DNA of 64,000 bases, taken from Mugil cephalus. Lineage: Eukaryota; Chordata; Actinopteri; Mugiliformes; Mugilidae. The notes beneath the pieces are model-generated. The model made no database searches, had not been told where the DNA came from, and was given only the letters and a program-made list of their open reading frames with translations. Positions 50,901 through 61,860 of the stretch are shown here, one piece after another (position 1 is the stretch's first letter; every line of letters starts with the position of its first letter). Both the position numbers and the translations under genes were made by a program. The DNA lies in the NCBI RefSeq assembly GCF_022458985.1, contig NC_061774.1, forward strand, positions 20,740,697 to 20,804,696, given 5' to 3'.

Positions 50901-52133
50901 CTTCAGCTTTAAAATGCTTAATTTTTCCATGCTTTCTTTTTTAGGTGAACTCTGATCTCCCTGACCTCAAAGACATAAAGGTCATGGGTTACACTCTGCG
51001 CACCTGGGACTATAGATACACTCTGTGGCTGGGCTACAACCCTAAAACATTCCAGGTAGGTGCATCATATACCCACACGGCATGACAGTCATTGGTCTCT
51101 TATCTCCCTCTGTCTTTTATTCTCCCGTGTGCGCATGTATCTGGTTCAGGTTGAGGAGATGAGTGTGATGAATCCATCCATCTTGTCTTGCGATGTTTTT
51201 GGAGACATTATCCATGACAGGAACAGATTATATTTGTCTGTATCATCCATCTGTCTCAGTACATTAACATGCACGTGAAAAAAAAAAAGAAAAAGAATTA
51301 TTGCCTTAATCCGACTCTAACTGGACAACTTAAGTGCTTGTTAACACGGTACTCCGACTACAATCTGAGTTCTCCTTATCCAATTAAGACACTCAGATAA
51401 TGCGATTGGAAAAAGATTGTCTCTGGCATGTATACGCCTTAATCAGACGATGACAATGGCCTTCCACAACCGCTGCGCTGGCGTATGACCCCAGAACAAA
51501 AAGATCCAGGAAATTCGGTAGCAGAAGAAAAAGGAGCTGGTAGAACAACCATCTGAGGGATAGCGCCCTCTTATCTGCACCAGAAGTAGCTTAAAAAGCT
51601 GTACTATTATCCATTGTGTTATTTATTTTATAACGTAATAGGCATTAACCTGCTGAAAAGACAAATATCGCCACCTAGTGTGGAGGAGGAGGAGGAGGAC
51701 ATGTTCTCGTCAGTTATCCTATTTTCTCCATTGCATGTAAACGGGGACAAGGACCACATTCAGAAAGTTGAATTTCGAGCATAACTTAATTAATCTGTGC
51801 ATGTAAACACACTGTGTGTGTGTGTAGGTGAATGTGACCGATGTCCACGCTGGAGAGTTGTACATGTTGGAGGACGACCCAGGTCAGGACAAGAACGTCT
51901 ACAGTGACTCGGACCACAGGACGATGACAAAGAAGATGGACAGCCTTCCTCATGTAAGTTTGAATTAATTTTGTACAAATGTACCACTTTTTCCCCACTC
52001 AATCACAAATTAATTTTCTTTTGTTGTTTCCTGTCTTGTGGCTGCCGTCTAGACTTTGAGCCTGAAGATGAGGATGAAGCTGCAGTTCCTCTACCTCACA
52101 GCGGGGATGAAGAGGAGCACAGGGAGGACGTGA
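41911..52133 (+). CDS. ids: Iduronate 2-sulfatase, complete, thirteen exons
   Basis: Lysosomal enzyme that removes the 2-O-sulfate of iduronate in heparan and dermatan sulfate; its loss in humans causes Hunter syndrome. Exons: 41,911-41,983; 42,394-42,530; 42,623-42,800; 42,890-42,978; 44,805-45,005; 46,567-46,737; 46,822-46,948; 47,429-47,599; 47,924-48,030; 49,749-49,865; 50,945-51,055; 51,828-51,953; 52,053-52,133 (TGA). Every junction is GT-AG with matching phase: 1,689 nt, 562 aa (human 550). A signal peptide ([20 protein letters not shown]) comes first. Metal and active-site residues are all present: Asp35-Asp36, Cys74 in CAPSR (the formylglycine site), Lys125 and His128 in GKVFHPG, His216 in GFHKPHIPF, Asp324-His325, and Lys337. 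N-glycosylation sequons occur at Asn105, Asn134, Asn177, Asn270 and Asn496. The last exon, encoding the C-terminal tail, does not resemble the human end and is the least certain part; without it translation ends at TAA 51,966-51,968. Confidence 0.97.
43331..43486 (+). pseudogene. Short ORF in ids intron 4, possible MADF/Myb-like harbinger remnant
   Basis: A 51-codon frame starts [20 protein letters not shown] and continues [14 protein letters not shown]. The beginning, with IEKLL, a hydrophobic pattern and LYE, resembles the first helix of MADF domains in PIF/harbinger accessory proteins, but the tryptophan-containing second helix is missing. The preceding 43,140-43,270 holds GTAGTTACTGCGACAG and, inverted, TGTAACTACACACCACGG, typical of short harbinger/hAT ends in fish. 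It sits between ids exons 4 and 5. The family call is tentative. Confidence 0.35.
49061..49200. repeat. Interspersed repeat fragment in ids intron 9
   Basis: GAATAAAATAGAATGCCCTT, then TATTGCTCTTGTATAGTGAT and TGGATTGGAGAGCTTCTCCT, is a common teleost retroposon-like tail. The whole of intron 9 (48,031-49,748) is otherwise without an exon; the part 48,060-48,780 has a base composition and flanks that look like an older insertion I cannot classify. Confidence 0.4.
51263..51813 (+). mobile_element. Non-autonomous inverted-repeat element, family A, copy 3, in ids intron 11
   Basis: Starts ATTAACATGCACGTG and ends GTGCATGTAAACACACT, both terminal repeats present, about 550 bp. It fills most of ids intron 11 and stops about 15 bp before exon 12, whose acceptor is a TG repeat plus TAG. 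So the element's end provides sequence where the branch point and polypyrimidine tract should be. Confidence 0.88.
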
Positions 52134-52690
52134 TAAAGGGAATGAAACATGGACAGATGGGGACAAGTATAAAAGGGAGATGGATGGATTAAAGGGAGAA
52201 AAGACTTGAACTGAGTTTACTGTAATTCATGATTCAGCATTACGAAGTCTCCATATACATTTTCTAGCTTTGGTTTCTTCAGGCTAATGTTCTTTTTTAA
52301 GAACTCAGTAGGGCAGATTTGGGCGGAGTGAAAAGGAAATCGCTTTCACTCGGGGGAGTTAATACTCTATGAAGAAGGACTGTGGATTCCTACAGAACGA
52401 AACAACCACATGTGCAGAAACTCAATTCATCCGGCTTCTGGTAAACACAACCTCCAGTGTTGTCCTCCGCCTGTAAACTTTGACATCAACTTGTTTGGAA
52501 GGACGCTCCGCGGACATATTTCGGACACTAGATAAATGAACAGTCTGTCATTTGAATGAAGAGGTGTACGACTCTATTTGCAAACTGGAGCTAGTATAAA
52601 ATAAGTAGCTCAGCTATAGAAGCTGAAGCTAGCCTGGCATTGTTCAAAACTCATAAATACAACACCAATAAAGCTCACTGAACATATCCC
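52134..52690 (+). terminator. ids 3' untranslated region and candidate polyadenylation signal
   Basis: AATAAA at 52,667-52,672, about 530 bp after the ids stop codon, is followed within 40 bp by T-rich sequence (CACATTTTAATTGTAG), a plausible cleavage region. A second AATAAA at 53,616-53,621 would give a longer transcript. Which is used cannot be told here. Confidence 0.45.
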
Positions 52691-55010
52691 ATTAACACAT
52701 TTTAATTGTAGAGTTTAACTGTGCTTGTAGGCAAGTATGTGGAGCTTTGGGAAGATGCAGGCAAATTTATCCCCACAGTTTCCTGTCTTTGTGCTAAACT
52801 ACGTTAATCTCCAGCTGGATTATATTGAACATACACACAAGAGTAGTCCAGAGCTTCTTATGGGTTCTACATAAAAACCAGACATAAGAGTATTTGCTCA
52901 GATGTTTAACAAATCTAATCAACACCACACAGATGTCTCTGAGTATTAACTCTAGATCTTGATCAACTTTACAGACTCCTACTGTTCATCTAGAGGGATT
53001 TAGTAAGTAGTATTATTGAGTAAATTTGAAGAGTCGGCCCTTTCGATTAACAAAAACACCAGTTTCTATTATTAGGTCCAGAGCGGTTCATCTACTTTGC
53101 CCCTGATCTCCCTTTGCACTCCCAACAGCTGACTGCCACTGTTTTGTGCTGGAGTGTTAAACTGTATGACATTTCTATTTGCACTTGATGTCTCATGCAG
53201 CCATTTGCCCTCCCTCCTCGTAAACAGTCGGTTCAGATCAATTCACAGACCTGAAATGAAGTGAGTAAAAGCCACTCATAATAATTCGATGCAAATGAAA
53301 CGGTGTGTCTACATTTTTACTGCGGTTCCGATGCATGAGCATTTTGCGCCGGGGTAATTTAGAAGAAAGCAATTTCGGCTTGAATTTCAGGCCCAACAAT
53401 GAATGGAGGGGATTTGGTCTGTCAGCTTTTATTGTGGGCTTCACCGGGCTCATCTTAATGAGAAATGAATGAATTTAGTATCATCGGTGGCCTTCAGTCA
53501 TGTATAAGGATGTTTAAAAAAAAAAATAAAAAATCCTAAGATGGAATTGAATTGGCTGCCCTCCCACCCCCCGCCCCCGTGTGTTGTAAATATTTAACAT
53601 TCGTGTTTAATCAGTAATAAACAGTCCATCTAAAAATGAGCTTATCCTTGATTTAAGTTGTGTTAGAGCATCCTTAAAACCTGAACAGCATTTTTCTGAA
53701 GGGAAAATAAAAAAATAAATACTATAGTAATAATTCAAATCTCAGGCTTGGCAAGGACACGCTATATTAATATATTTATGTCCGCTTCGATCGGTTTGTA
53801 AAATAAAAAAATAAAAGAAATAAATAAAAATAAAAGAGCAGCATAAGCTAACTTACAGCTCCCTGTTTGTGTTTCTGTGTGTCCTGCAGGAACACTGCCT
53901 GCGTGCACACCCCAGCGCGCCGTTGTAATGCATTTTTCTGCTCACCCACAGCAGAAGTGTAAAGCTGCAGAGTAGTGAAGGAGCTCCTCAGGGACCTCGC
54001 CAGTCTATTTGGTGTTTTCTCTCCTTCCTCCACTGCCTCTCGTTTCTCTCCTCTGGAGTAGAGGGGGGGAAAAAAAAAAAAAAAAAAAGAAGCATGCGTC
54101 TGCTCTTTGGCGCTGCAGGAATTCGGCCCCGGACGGAAACGTTTGCTAATTTGTGCCTGATTCCTGGGTCCATCTGCCCAGGCGTCACAACACAAAAGGT
54201 TAAAAGCCTTGTAATTGCTTTTTTTTTTTTTTTTTTTTGAAATGTAGTATGAGTTCAGTGTCGCAGATTTTTATTTTATTTTCTTAAGCCATTTTCTATT
54301 TCCGTGCAATCACGTAGAGCCATTTGTAGAACTTGGCTTGAAGTGAAGTGTGTTTGTACGATAAGTCAAAACATTTCCCAGCGTCCAGGGAATCACTTGA
54401 CATCTGTCCCCTGGCAGTTTCACCTCTCCTAATTCTACTTTCTTTTATTCGGTTCACTTTTCCTACTCAGCTTTGAACACATCAGCATCTAGTATTTTTA
54501 TATATTATATAATATAATAATATTATATAAAAGCAGGACTGAAAAGTAACACATCTCACTGGCTATTTGTTCAACAGATATTTAAATATTTGTTGGAATA
54601 AACCACTTCTGGACATTGAAGATGTTTAAATGAATCTATGAATCTTGGGTGTTTGACAGTTAGCATAGACATACAGTCCTGGAGTCTTTGGTTCATTTAC
54701 AGGTAAAACGAATAACACTGATTGTGTGGTTATCATGTCACCTGTCTGTGGGTGGGGATGCATTAGGCAGCAGGTGAACAAAGTGGAAGGATCTGTGGTT
54801 TGACCTGAGGTGTTTTACAAGGTTTGTTGTGTTGCCACAACTCAATAGTTTAGTTACTATCCACTGTGTTTCTACATTCCCTTGAATGACTGAAGTATCG
54901 AAAGTATCAGTCAGAGCATAAAGACCTGGTATCGGAGTATCGATATTTCAGTATTGATCTGCACATCACAGGGCTGTTATGGCTGCAAAAGGCTAATCAG
55001 GCTAATTTTA

Positions 55011-55036
55011 GGTCATAATGTTATGGCTCATAGGTG
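55011..55036. mobile_element. Solo end of MITE family E
   Basis: GGTCATAATGTTATGGCTCA and TAGGTG match the right end of the element at 27,086-27,432. No partner end is visible on the left, so this is a truncated copy. Confidence 0.6.
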
Positions 55037-56260
55037 CGACAGTTAATTTAATTCTCTTGGTCTTTTGTTTGTTTTTGTTTTAAATCAAACTCTGTGGCGA
55101 TTTACATTTGTTTTCTCCAAAAAGGGGCGGGGAGTGTTAAAACGAGATAAAACATTTCCCATGCTGATGTTACATGGAGGAGGAAACCACATTAGTTGCA
55201 GCTCAGGTGATGCATATGATGAATTTTGGTGAGAAATGCTGAATGGCTGAATGTACAGGGCACCTCTGTTGATAGCATAGCACCTGGCAGATATTGAGAA
55301 ACGCTGTCATTCATCTAGAGTTTATGGTCCAATATCTGTTATCTTCACCACGACATCCTTCACTGTGGTGACAAGCTAACTGCTAACACGCTCCGTATCC
55401 TGAGTTTTGCATTTCAGATGAACCACGAGATGATCTGAAAGGTGACAGTGTAGCAAAACTGCAGAATCAAGTCATAATTGTGTCTTTGTCATTAAAATTC
55501 ACCTGTTTCACTTCACAGTCATTTTCATTGCTTCAACCTAGTTTCACCCTGAGCTCCGCGCTCGTATTTTGAAGGAAAGGATGAAGTGTGAGTCAGAGTC
55601 GCTGTAACCACCCTCCTCTGCTCTGCCTGTATTCATGTCGGCTCATATTTCTGCCTCAGTGGTTTTATCAGATCAATATTTATCATCACAAGCGGTGATC
55701 TCTGACCACGATCAAATTGATCTAATGGCAATTACATTACTGTTTACCTGCAGTTTCTCTCTCTCTCCGCCTCCCTCTCCCTCTCTCCATCTTACCTGCT
55801 CCTTCTCTCCGGTCCACTCCGTCTTTGTCTCACTCTCATCGTCTATCATTATGTTTCATACGCTGGTAATCGCATTACTGCTATGGGCTCATATTCTGGC
55901 AGGTCACACTGCCTTTTCTGTTAACGGTGGCGACATACACAATTAGATTATAGAGGGAGAGAGGGTGTGTGTAGAAACCGCTTAGCTCAGCCGCATTAAG
56001 GCTAGAGTTCGTCTCAAGGGTGCGTGAATGAATCCAGGAATAGTAAACAAACTGTACTGTACTCCGCTTGGTATGGGGGCTTGACGAAGTGGAGCTGAAA
56101 AGTCCTTTGTCAAAGCATCTGCTCTTCACCAGAGCTGCAGGTTAGTTAGCTAATTAGCTGCTCAGCTGCCGCACATTTAAACAGCATCTAAACATAGATG
56201 CAGTGTCAGTTAGTTCGATGCTGGCGCGGTCATGACTGTACGGGACCCCTCATGACAACG

Positions 56261-56288
56261 TGTTGTGTTGTGTTGTGTTGTGTTGTGT
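56261..56288. repeat. (TGTTG)n pentanucleotide repeat
   Basis: Five and a half tandem TGTTG units, downstream of ids. Confidence 0.95.
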
Positions 56289-56610
56289 AGAGGCCTGCTG
56301 CAAGTTGGCCTCCTTTGTCTCATTTCCTGAAGTGTAACATCGGCGCTCTGGCAGCCAGCCGGTTGCTGTCAATCAGACGCAGAAAATGGAGCATTTCTTT
56401 CTCTTCTCAGTTCTGTCTCACTTAAATGTTCACAGCTGACTGATTGGAGTCGGCTCACACAGACTTAAGTGACATCTCTGAATCTGTTTATCAGTCTTAG
56501 CAAAGCACCCTCAGTAGACGTGAAGGGCTTTTTTTATAATTTTATCACATAAGACCTGAAAACACTCTTGGATGTGTGTATTTGGTGGAGTTGCCTTTGT
56601 GTCTTAAATC

Positions 56611-56800
56611 AAGGGTCTTCAACAGGGGGTCCACGACCCCTAGAGGGTCCGCATAGGTACTGCAGGGGGGGTAGCAAAATCGTTGGTTGATTAGACATTT
56701 TTTATACTTTTTTAAAAAAAAATTATTATTATTTTCCCCCACAATTTTAAATACACATGACACAAATATAAACATATTTTAGTTAAGGGATGGAGGATAA
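56611..56800. mobile_element. hAT-like non-autonomous element, family C, copy 2, 3' truncated
   Basis: Starts AAGGGTCTTCAACAGGGGGT and continues with CCACGACCCCTAGAGGGTCC and GGTTGATTAGACATTTTTTA, as in the copy at 17,446. The right end present in copy 1 (ATAGGGGTCCC and GAGACCCCCTTC) is not visible here. Confidence 0.7.
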
Positions 56801-57835
56801 ATGGAGGTTGTATGGCCACATGTTTGAAGTGGTCCAAGCTGCTGAGGACTGCTCATGATACACTGAGAACCTGTCCTCTACTTCCAACATTTAACCCTCA
56901 TATTATCTTTGGGGTCAGTTTGTCCCCATCCATTGTGTGAAGTCCCAGTCTTTTTTTTTTTTTTTGTGCTTAATATTGAATGAATTTTCCTAATTTAGCC
57001 TCTTGAGATCCTGCGTCCTCATATGGGGACATTACGTTGTAGGTTTGTTGATTATTCGACTTCATTTAGACCCATTGTCCTCATAAAGATACACTTTTAT
57101 CTTGTTAGCAAAGGGTCAGTACACTCATTTATTTATGCTAATTCACTTTTCTAGTTTGACATGACATGCAAATTTAACAAATTCACAAGTACTCGTTTGA
57201 GGACGTTGGGATTTCATCATTTCCAGTTTTATATTTTGGTCTATCTTATCTTAAAGAAATTAAGATGCATCCCAAACAAATGCTTGAGTCTTGGGAGGTT
57301 AATGGGGACAGTGACATATTTATTTTATTATTCCTGATAGTAGTTGTGATAAAATGTTTTTCATACCAAATGTTACAGATAACTAGAATAAATCGGTTTT
57401 AAACATCTCTCTTTCCAATTTAAGGTCAATCAGTGGGATTTTATGGTGATTTACATATTTCTCCACAGGTGTAGTGCAACAGGAAGTCTGGATGATTACG
57501 GGTATGTCGGGTTGGGGTTGTAGTTTTATTTAAAGTCCTTTTTAGGTAGTGAACAGACAAACATAAAGTACCTGACACATGAACTTGGGAACATTTTAGT
57601 AATTGTAATCATTTTTTTGGAGGTTTAAATTTCTGGGGGAACAAAATGTTAGTAAATTTGGAGGAATTTTCTATCTCCAGCATGCATGTAGCATCATCAG
57701 CTATATCTTGTACTATTGTTTTCATCACAGTTAGATTCAACTTGTACGCTTTAGACAGATGTGTGAATGCATGACAGAAATATCTTCATCTCCCGCTGCT
57801 TTCTTCTCCTCCTCTAATCACTTTTTTGCCACATT

Positions 57836-57931
57836 CTGTTAAAAGGGAGTTTTTCTTGGGGGGTTCAAGCTAAGTTCTGTAAAGCATCTCTATTGCTAGT
57901 GACAGTATATAGGTAAAATTGAATTGAATTT
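57836..57931 (+). mobile_element. L2/CR1-type retroposon tail, decayed copy
   Basis: CTGTTAAAAGGGAGTTTTTC, TCTGTAAAGCATCT and AAAATTGAATTGAATT match the tail at 31,060-31,298 but with many changes and deletions. Confidence 0.65.
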
Positions 57932-57966
57932 CATCAAATATAGGCATGTTCCATGTTTTATCACCT

Positions 57967-58140
57967 AAGAGCTTTACTGAGAAGTACCCTTAGCCATACG
58001 ATATAGCGACTGACGGGATGTTAAAATATTTCGTTTATTGTTTTATTGTTATTTATTATTGGAACTGAAATAGTTACTGTCGGCCATAACTACGCCAAAA
58101 CCATAACATCAACAAACTTATCTGATAGCTCTCCAGAACG
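57967..58140 (+). mobile_element. Internal fragment of element family D
   Basis: Matches 18,699-18,886: GAGCTTTACTGAGAAGTA, TTTATTGTTTTATTGTT, GGAACTGAAATAGTTACTG, ACTACGCCAAAAC. The ends of the element are absent. The flanking CAGACCCCTTGTTG at 58,150 shows no match with the 18.7-kb copy. Confidence 0.7.
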
Positions 58141-59682
58141 TACCTCTGCAGACCCCTTGTTGAAGGCCTATGCTTTAATCATTAAAGTTACTATCGAAAT
58201 ATGGCAACAGGAAGCTGAGTAACTAAAAAACACTTGAGCTTGTATACTTACACCGTCCTGACATCAGATCCCTGCAGATTATTCCACCAAAGACACAGTA
58301 TGATCCCAAAATCCTGAACTGTTCTTTTAGATGTTGTGAAGTTTGTTGCTGTTGTTGTTGCTAAAGTGGGTTTTTAAAGTGTTTTCACTTTGACTTGGAA
58401 TGAAATAAAATAGTAAACTGCTGTCATGGTCCTGAGTGGAGCAGAGTCATCTCCACAAACACCCTCTTAGATTTTCCCTTGACATGACACTGAACAGGGA
58501 AACATGTTAGAAATCCTGCGTTTGAAAAGTGCAAGATGTCGTTACCTCTACGAGCAGGACGTTGTGTCTTTTGGTCCACGTTTTCATTTCTTCAATATCG
58601 TCTTCCTCCCATGCTCCTCCACTGTCGTTTTCACGCCCAGACATCTGCATCTTCAGAGCCCATGGAGCATCGAGGAAACAGCCAATTAGAAGTCGGACAA
58701 GATGCGATAAGTTCCCTGTCAGTGTGAAAGTAGTTTAATCAGGAGTCATTCAATTAGAGCTGACGAGCTCTTACCTCGTTAGCGCCTCCGGAGCTGTGAA
58801 CCAAGGAGCTGAATACAAAACTCAACAGTTTTAACAAAATCGCAGCTAAACGTCGCAAAGAATGAGGAGAGGAGCGGTCTAATAAAACTGACACTCTGCA
58901 CGCTGAAGGAGAGGATGGATATCTGAGTGGGTTTCTTTTAATGAAGTTGAATGGTTGTAATCAACTCCTTTCAGCTTAAAAGAGCAAACGCGGTTGCTGG
59001 CAAAAATAGTAGCAATACTCAGAAACCTATGCATGTCCTCTCAGTAATATGTGTTCTAGCTGTAAAGAAGTCTAAATCTAGACTTTTAAAAAAAAAAATA
59101 AAAAACTAAACAGAACAACTGCATTGATGTGAATGCACGTCCATTTAAAATGAGCTCTTTGCTTCTCAAAGTCCAGCCTGCCTTTATTTAAAAGCCCGAC
59201 ATGGCGCCTTTTTTTTATTTTATTCACATAGTCTGTAAGAATGTAACACGAGAATGGATAATGAGCTTTTTACAACTTTAAAAGTCTGTCTGTGCGCCGG
59301 GACCGCTCACAAAGGGGGGGGGGTTGTGGAGGGAGGGAGGGGGGAGACTTGCACGTCGGCTGTCTTGATCACAGCGCCAGTCCTCGCGTAAAAGTCGATA
59401 ACGGCAGTGTGCATCAGGGCTCCAGTGCTCATGCTCCATTAGCTGTGTTTCTAGCCAGCTGTCTCAACACACTTCTGAAATGTCACAGAGAATAAATCCG
59501 GTGTGTTTTATCTCGGCGGATATAGAGGTTCGGTCATACCGCTCTCCAGTTCTTATGCGCTATACGGTAATTCTGAATCTGATATGTTCCAAGTCATTGT
59601 GATTCTTGTCTTGGGTTGTGTGCGTATTTGTATTCCGCTCAGGTCAGACATCCCATTGGGGCTAATGGACACTTATTTCTGG

Positions 59683-59688
<6 letters not shown>

Positions 59689-59734
<46 letters not shown>
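59689..59734. repeat. (GT)n microsatellite
   Basis: About 23 uninterrupted GT units in the region downstream of ids. A short (AC)n run follows at about 59,838. Confidence 0.95.
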
Positions 59735-59737
<3 letters not shown>

Positions 59738-61670
59738 CTAAACCATATCTCTGAGAGCTTACATATTTGACTGCATGGTTACCTTTGGCAATTAAACTTA
59801 TAAATCTAATCTGTCAGTGTGTTGTCCCTACACTAAGGACACACACACACACACTTAGATGGGGGTGGTGTCTAGTGTACACAAAAGCCTCCTGCAAATA
59901 GGCCTTTCTCCTCCTTACTCATTTGTGGAAGTAATTAGGTTTTAAGACTCCCGGAATAAAAAAAAAACACTTTAATTTTAACTTTAATACAAGACTCAGT
60001 GTCTTTCTTCATTCATGTAATTTCCCTCACACACTCTGAAGTCCGTTTCTCCTTTTCCACCGTCACACTCGGACGTCTCCTTACCTCTTGAATTTTAATG
60101 TGTGGCTACATTCAGTGAATTAATCATGCATGGGGAAGTAGGTTAATAGTTGCTGTGATGTAGAAATAAGAGTTCATTAGCGCTAATAAGAAGACTAGTT
60201 TGGCTCTTCTAGTGTACATCAAGACTACTCAAAGGCTCGGGTCCTATTGAGTAAAATCAGGAAGGTCTTATTCATTAAGAAATATCATGAACATATTAGA
60301 CTTTATTTTGTGATTTTAAACTTTTTAACTCTCTCTTGTTACTTTTACTTCTAATAAGAAAAGCCACGGCGCACAAGTAAAATAAGGGCTGACTTAAAAA
60401 AGAAATAGGACGGTGCGTACAGCAGGATCACTGGTTCAAACAGATTTTAATCCATATTTTAGAGACATTAAATATTTAAAAACAATGGAACTGCATCACA
60501 ACTTTTGATCATCACATAGAACAACTTCATTATAAAAAGAACCATAGAAAAAGATAGCACTGAAAGAAAAATACAATTGGAAAAAAAAAAAAAAATACAA
60601 TGCAACCCATGTTGGACAGACGTGTTCTCTGGTGTTATTTTGTAGAAGTTTACAATGTGTTCAGCCAGTCAGAGGCACAGTGTTGCTGCTGCACTCGAAA
60701 CCACCAAAGTCTGCCCTGAAATATGCAAATATGACTGTATTTGGAGGCCCGACAATTTACGGGTTTGCCGCGGCGTTTAAAACGAATTTGGACTCTATTG
60801 TGTAATTGCAACCAAAATCAGACCGTTTCCAAGAACAGAGTTAATCAGAATGAATTTGGCGGGAAATCTGCTGTATGTTATTATGGCACTAATCAGGAAG
60901 AAGGCGCCGGTTTCGTCCGGCGCGGAAAAAGGCCGAAGGAGAGGAAGGCCAGACGAGTCATAACACGTTACCGCATTCCCCAATTCTCACGGCAATTACA
61001 CCAACGAGACTCGAGCAGCTTCACTATTATGGTTTCATGTTTAAAAACAGCTACATCTCACACTTCAGAAGTTTAATTTGTACATTATTAAGAGTTGCAG
61101 AGCAGAAACCAGCTGAACCAACCGGCAGATTTTCACTGCAGGGAACAGAATGATTGAAAACCTTAAAGAAACTACCTGTTTAATAGTTCGGTTTCACTTG
61201 GACCGTTTTGATTTCCCACCTGATTTAACACTGTTACGTTTCAGGGGGGAAGCAAAACAGAAATCAGAAATACTGACAAGGCTACAAGGAGGAGGTTTAC
61301 ATGACTTAAAAGAAATATTACTGATAATCCCGAGTGAAATTTTACTCCAATGTCACGAAAAAAGCAAAGCAAATAAGATGCTGATTAAGTGATTAGTGGC
61401 ATTTTCACTTTAGGACAGAAAGTATGTAATGTTTCCTACTATGTTACCCTCATAGGTGAAGGTATTATTCACTATAAAGTACTGTGGCATTTCAAATTAA
61501 TAGTTTCTTTTTAAATTTTATTTTGAAAGCATTCTTTCCAAAATACACCTGTCATGTCCCAGTGTTAGATATGAAGCCAGAAGTATAAGGCGTTTAGCTT
61601 AGAATAAAGAAATAGCCAGAGCCTAACTAACACCTACTGTGTTAATTAATACACAAACATCAACGCACTG

Positions 61671-61860
61671 TAAACACCTGGCATTAAAATGCATCTCCAC
61701 GTGAGTCTTGAGCGACCATTTGTGATCAGATCTCAGTGCAACCGGCAAAAAAAAAACAAAAAACAAAACAACAACAACAGAAAAACACCCCACATTGATT
61801 GGAGCCGACTAGAAACAGTGGGTTGCCATGGCTACCACTTCGTAATGCCAGGGGTGAACA
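61671..61860. mobile_element. Short MITE with CCTGGCATTA ends
   Basis: Left TAAACACCTGGCATTAAAAT and right CGTAATGCCAGGGGTGAACA are inverted copies sharing CCTGGCATTA. Length 190 bp, no coding capacity. GTTGCCATGGCTAC at 61,822-61,835, close to an RFX X-box, lies inside it. Related wording occurs in ids intron 10 (about 50,010-50,130). Confidence 0.65.

Noticed and set aside
53848..54195. 115-codon minus-strand frame
   Set aside because: Contains a translated A/T tract (poly-Phe), lacks homology, and a second frame overlaps it.
60741..61076. 111-codon plus-strand frame, basic, downstream of ids
   Set aside because: No domain and no splice sites in agreement. More likely non-coding; mentioned only as a possible conserved stretch.
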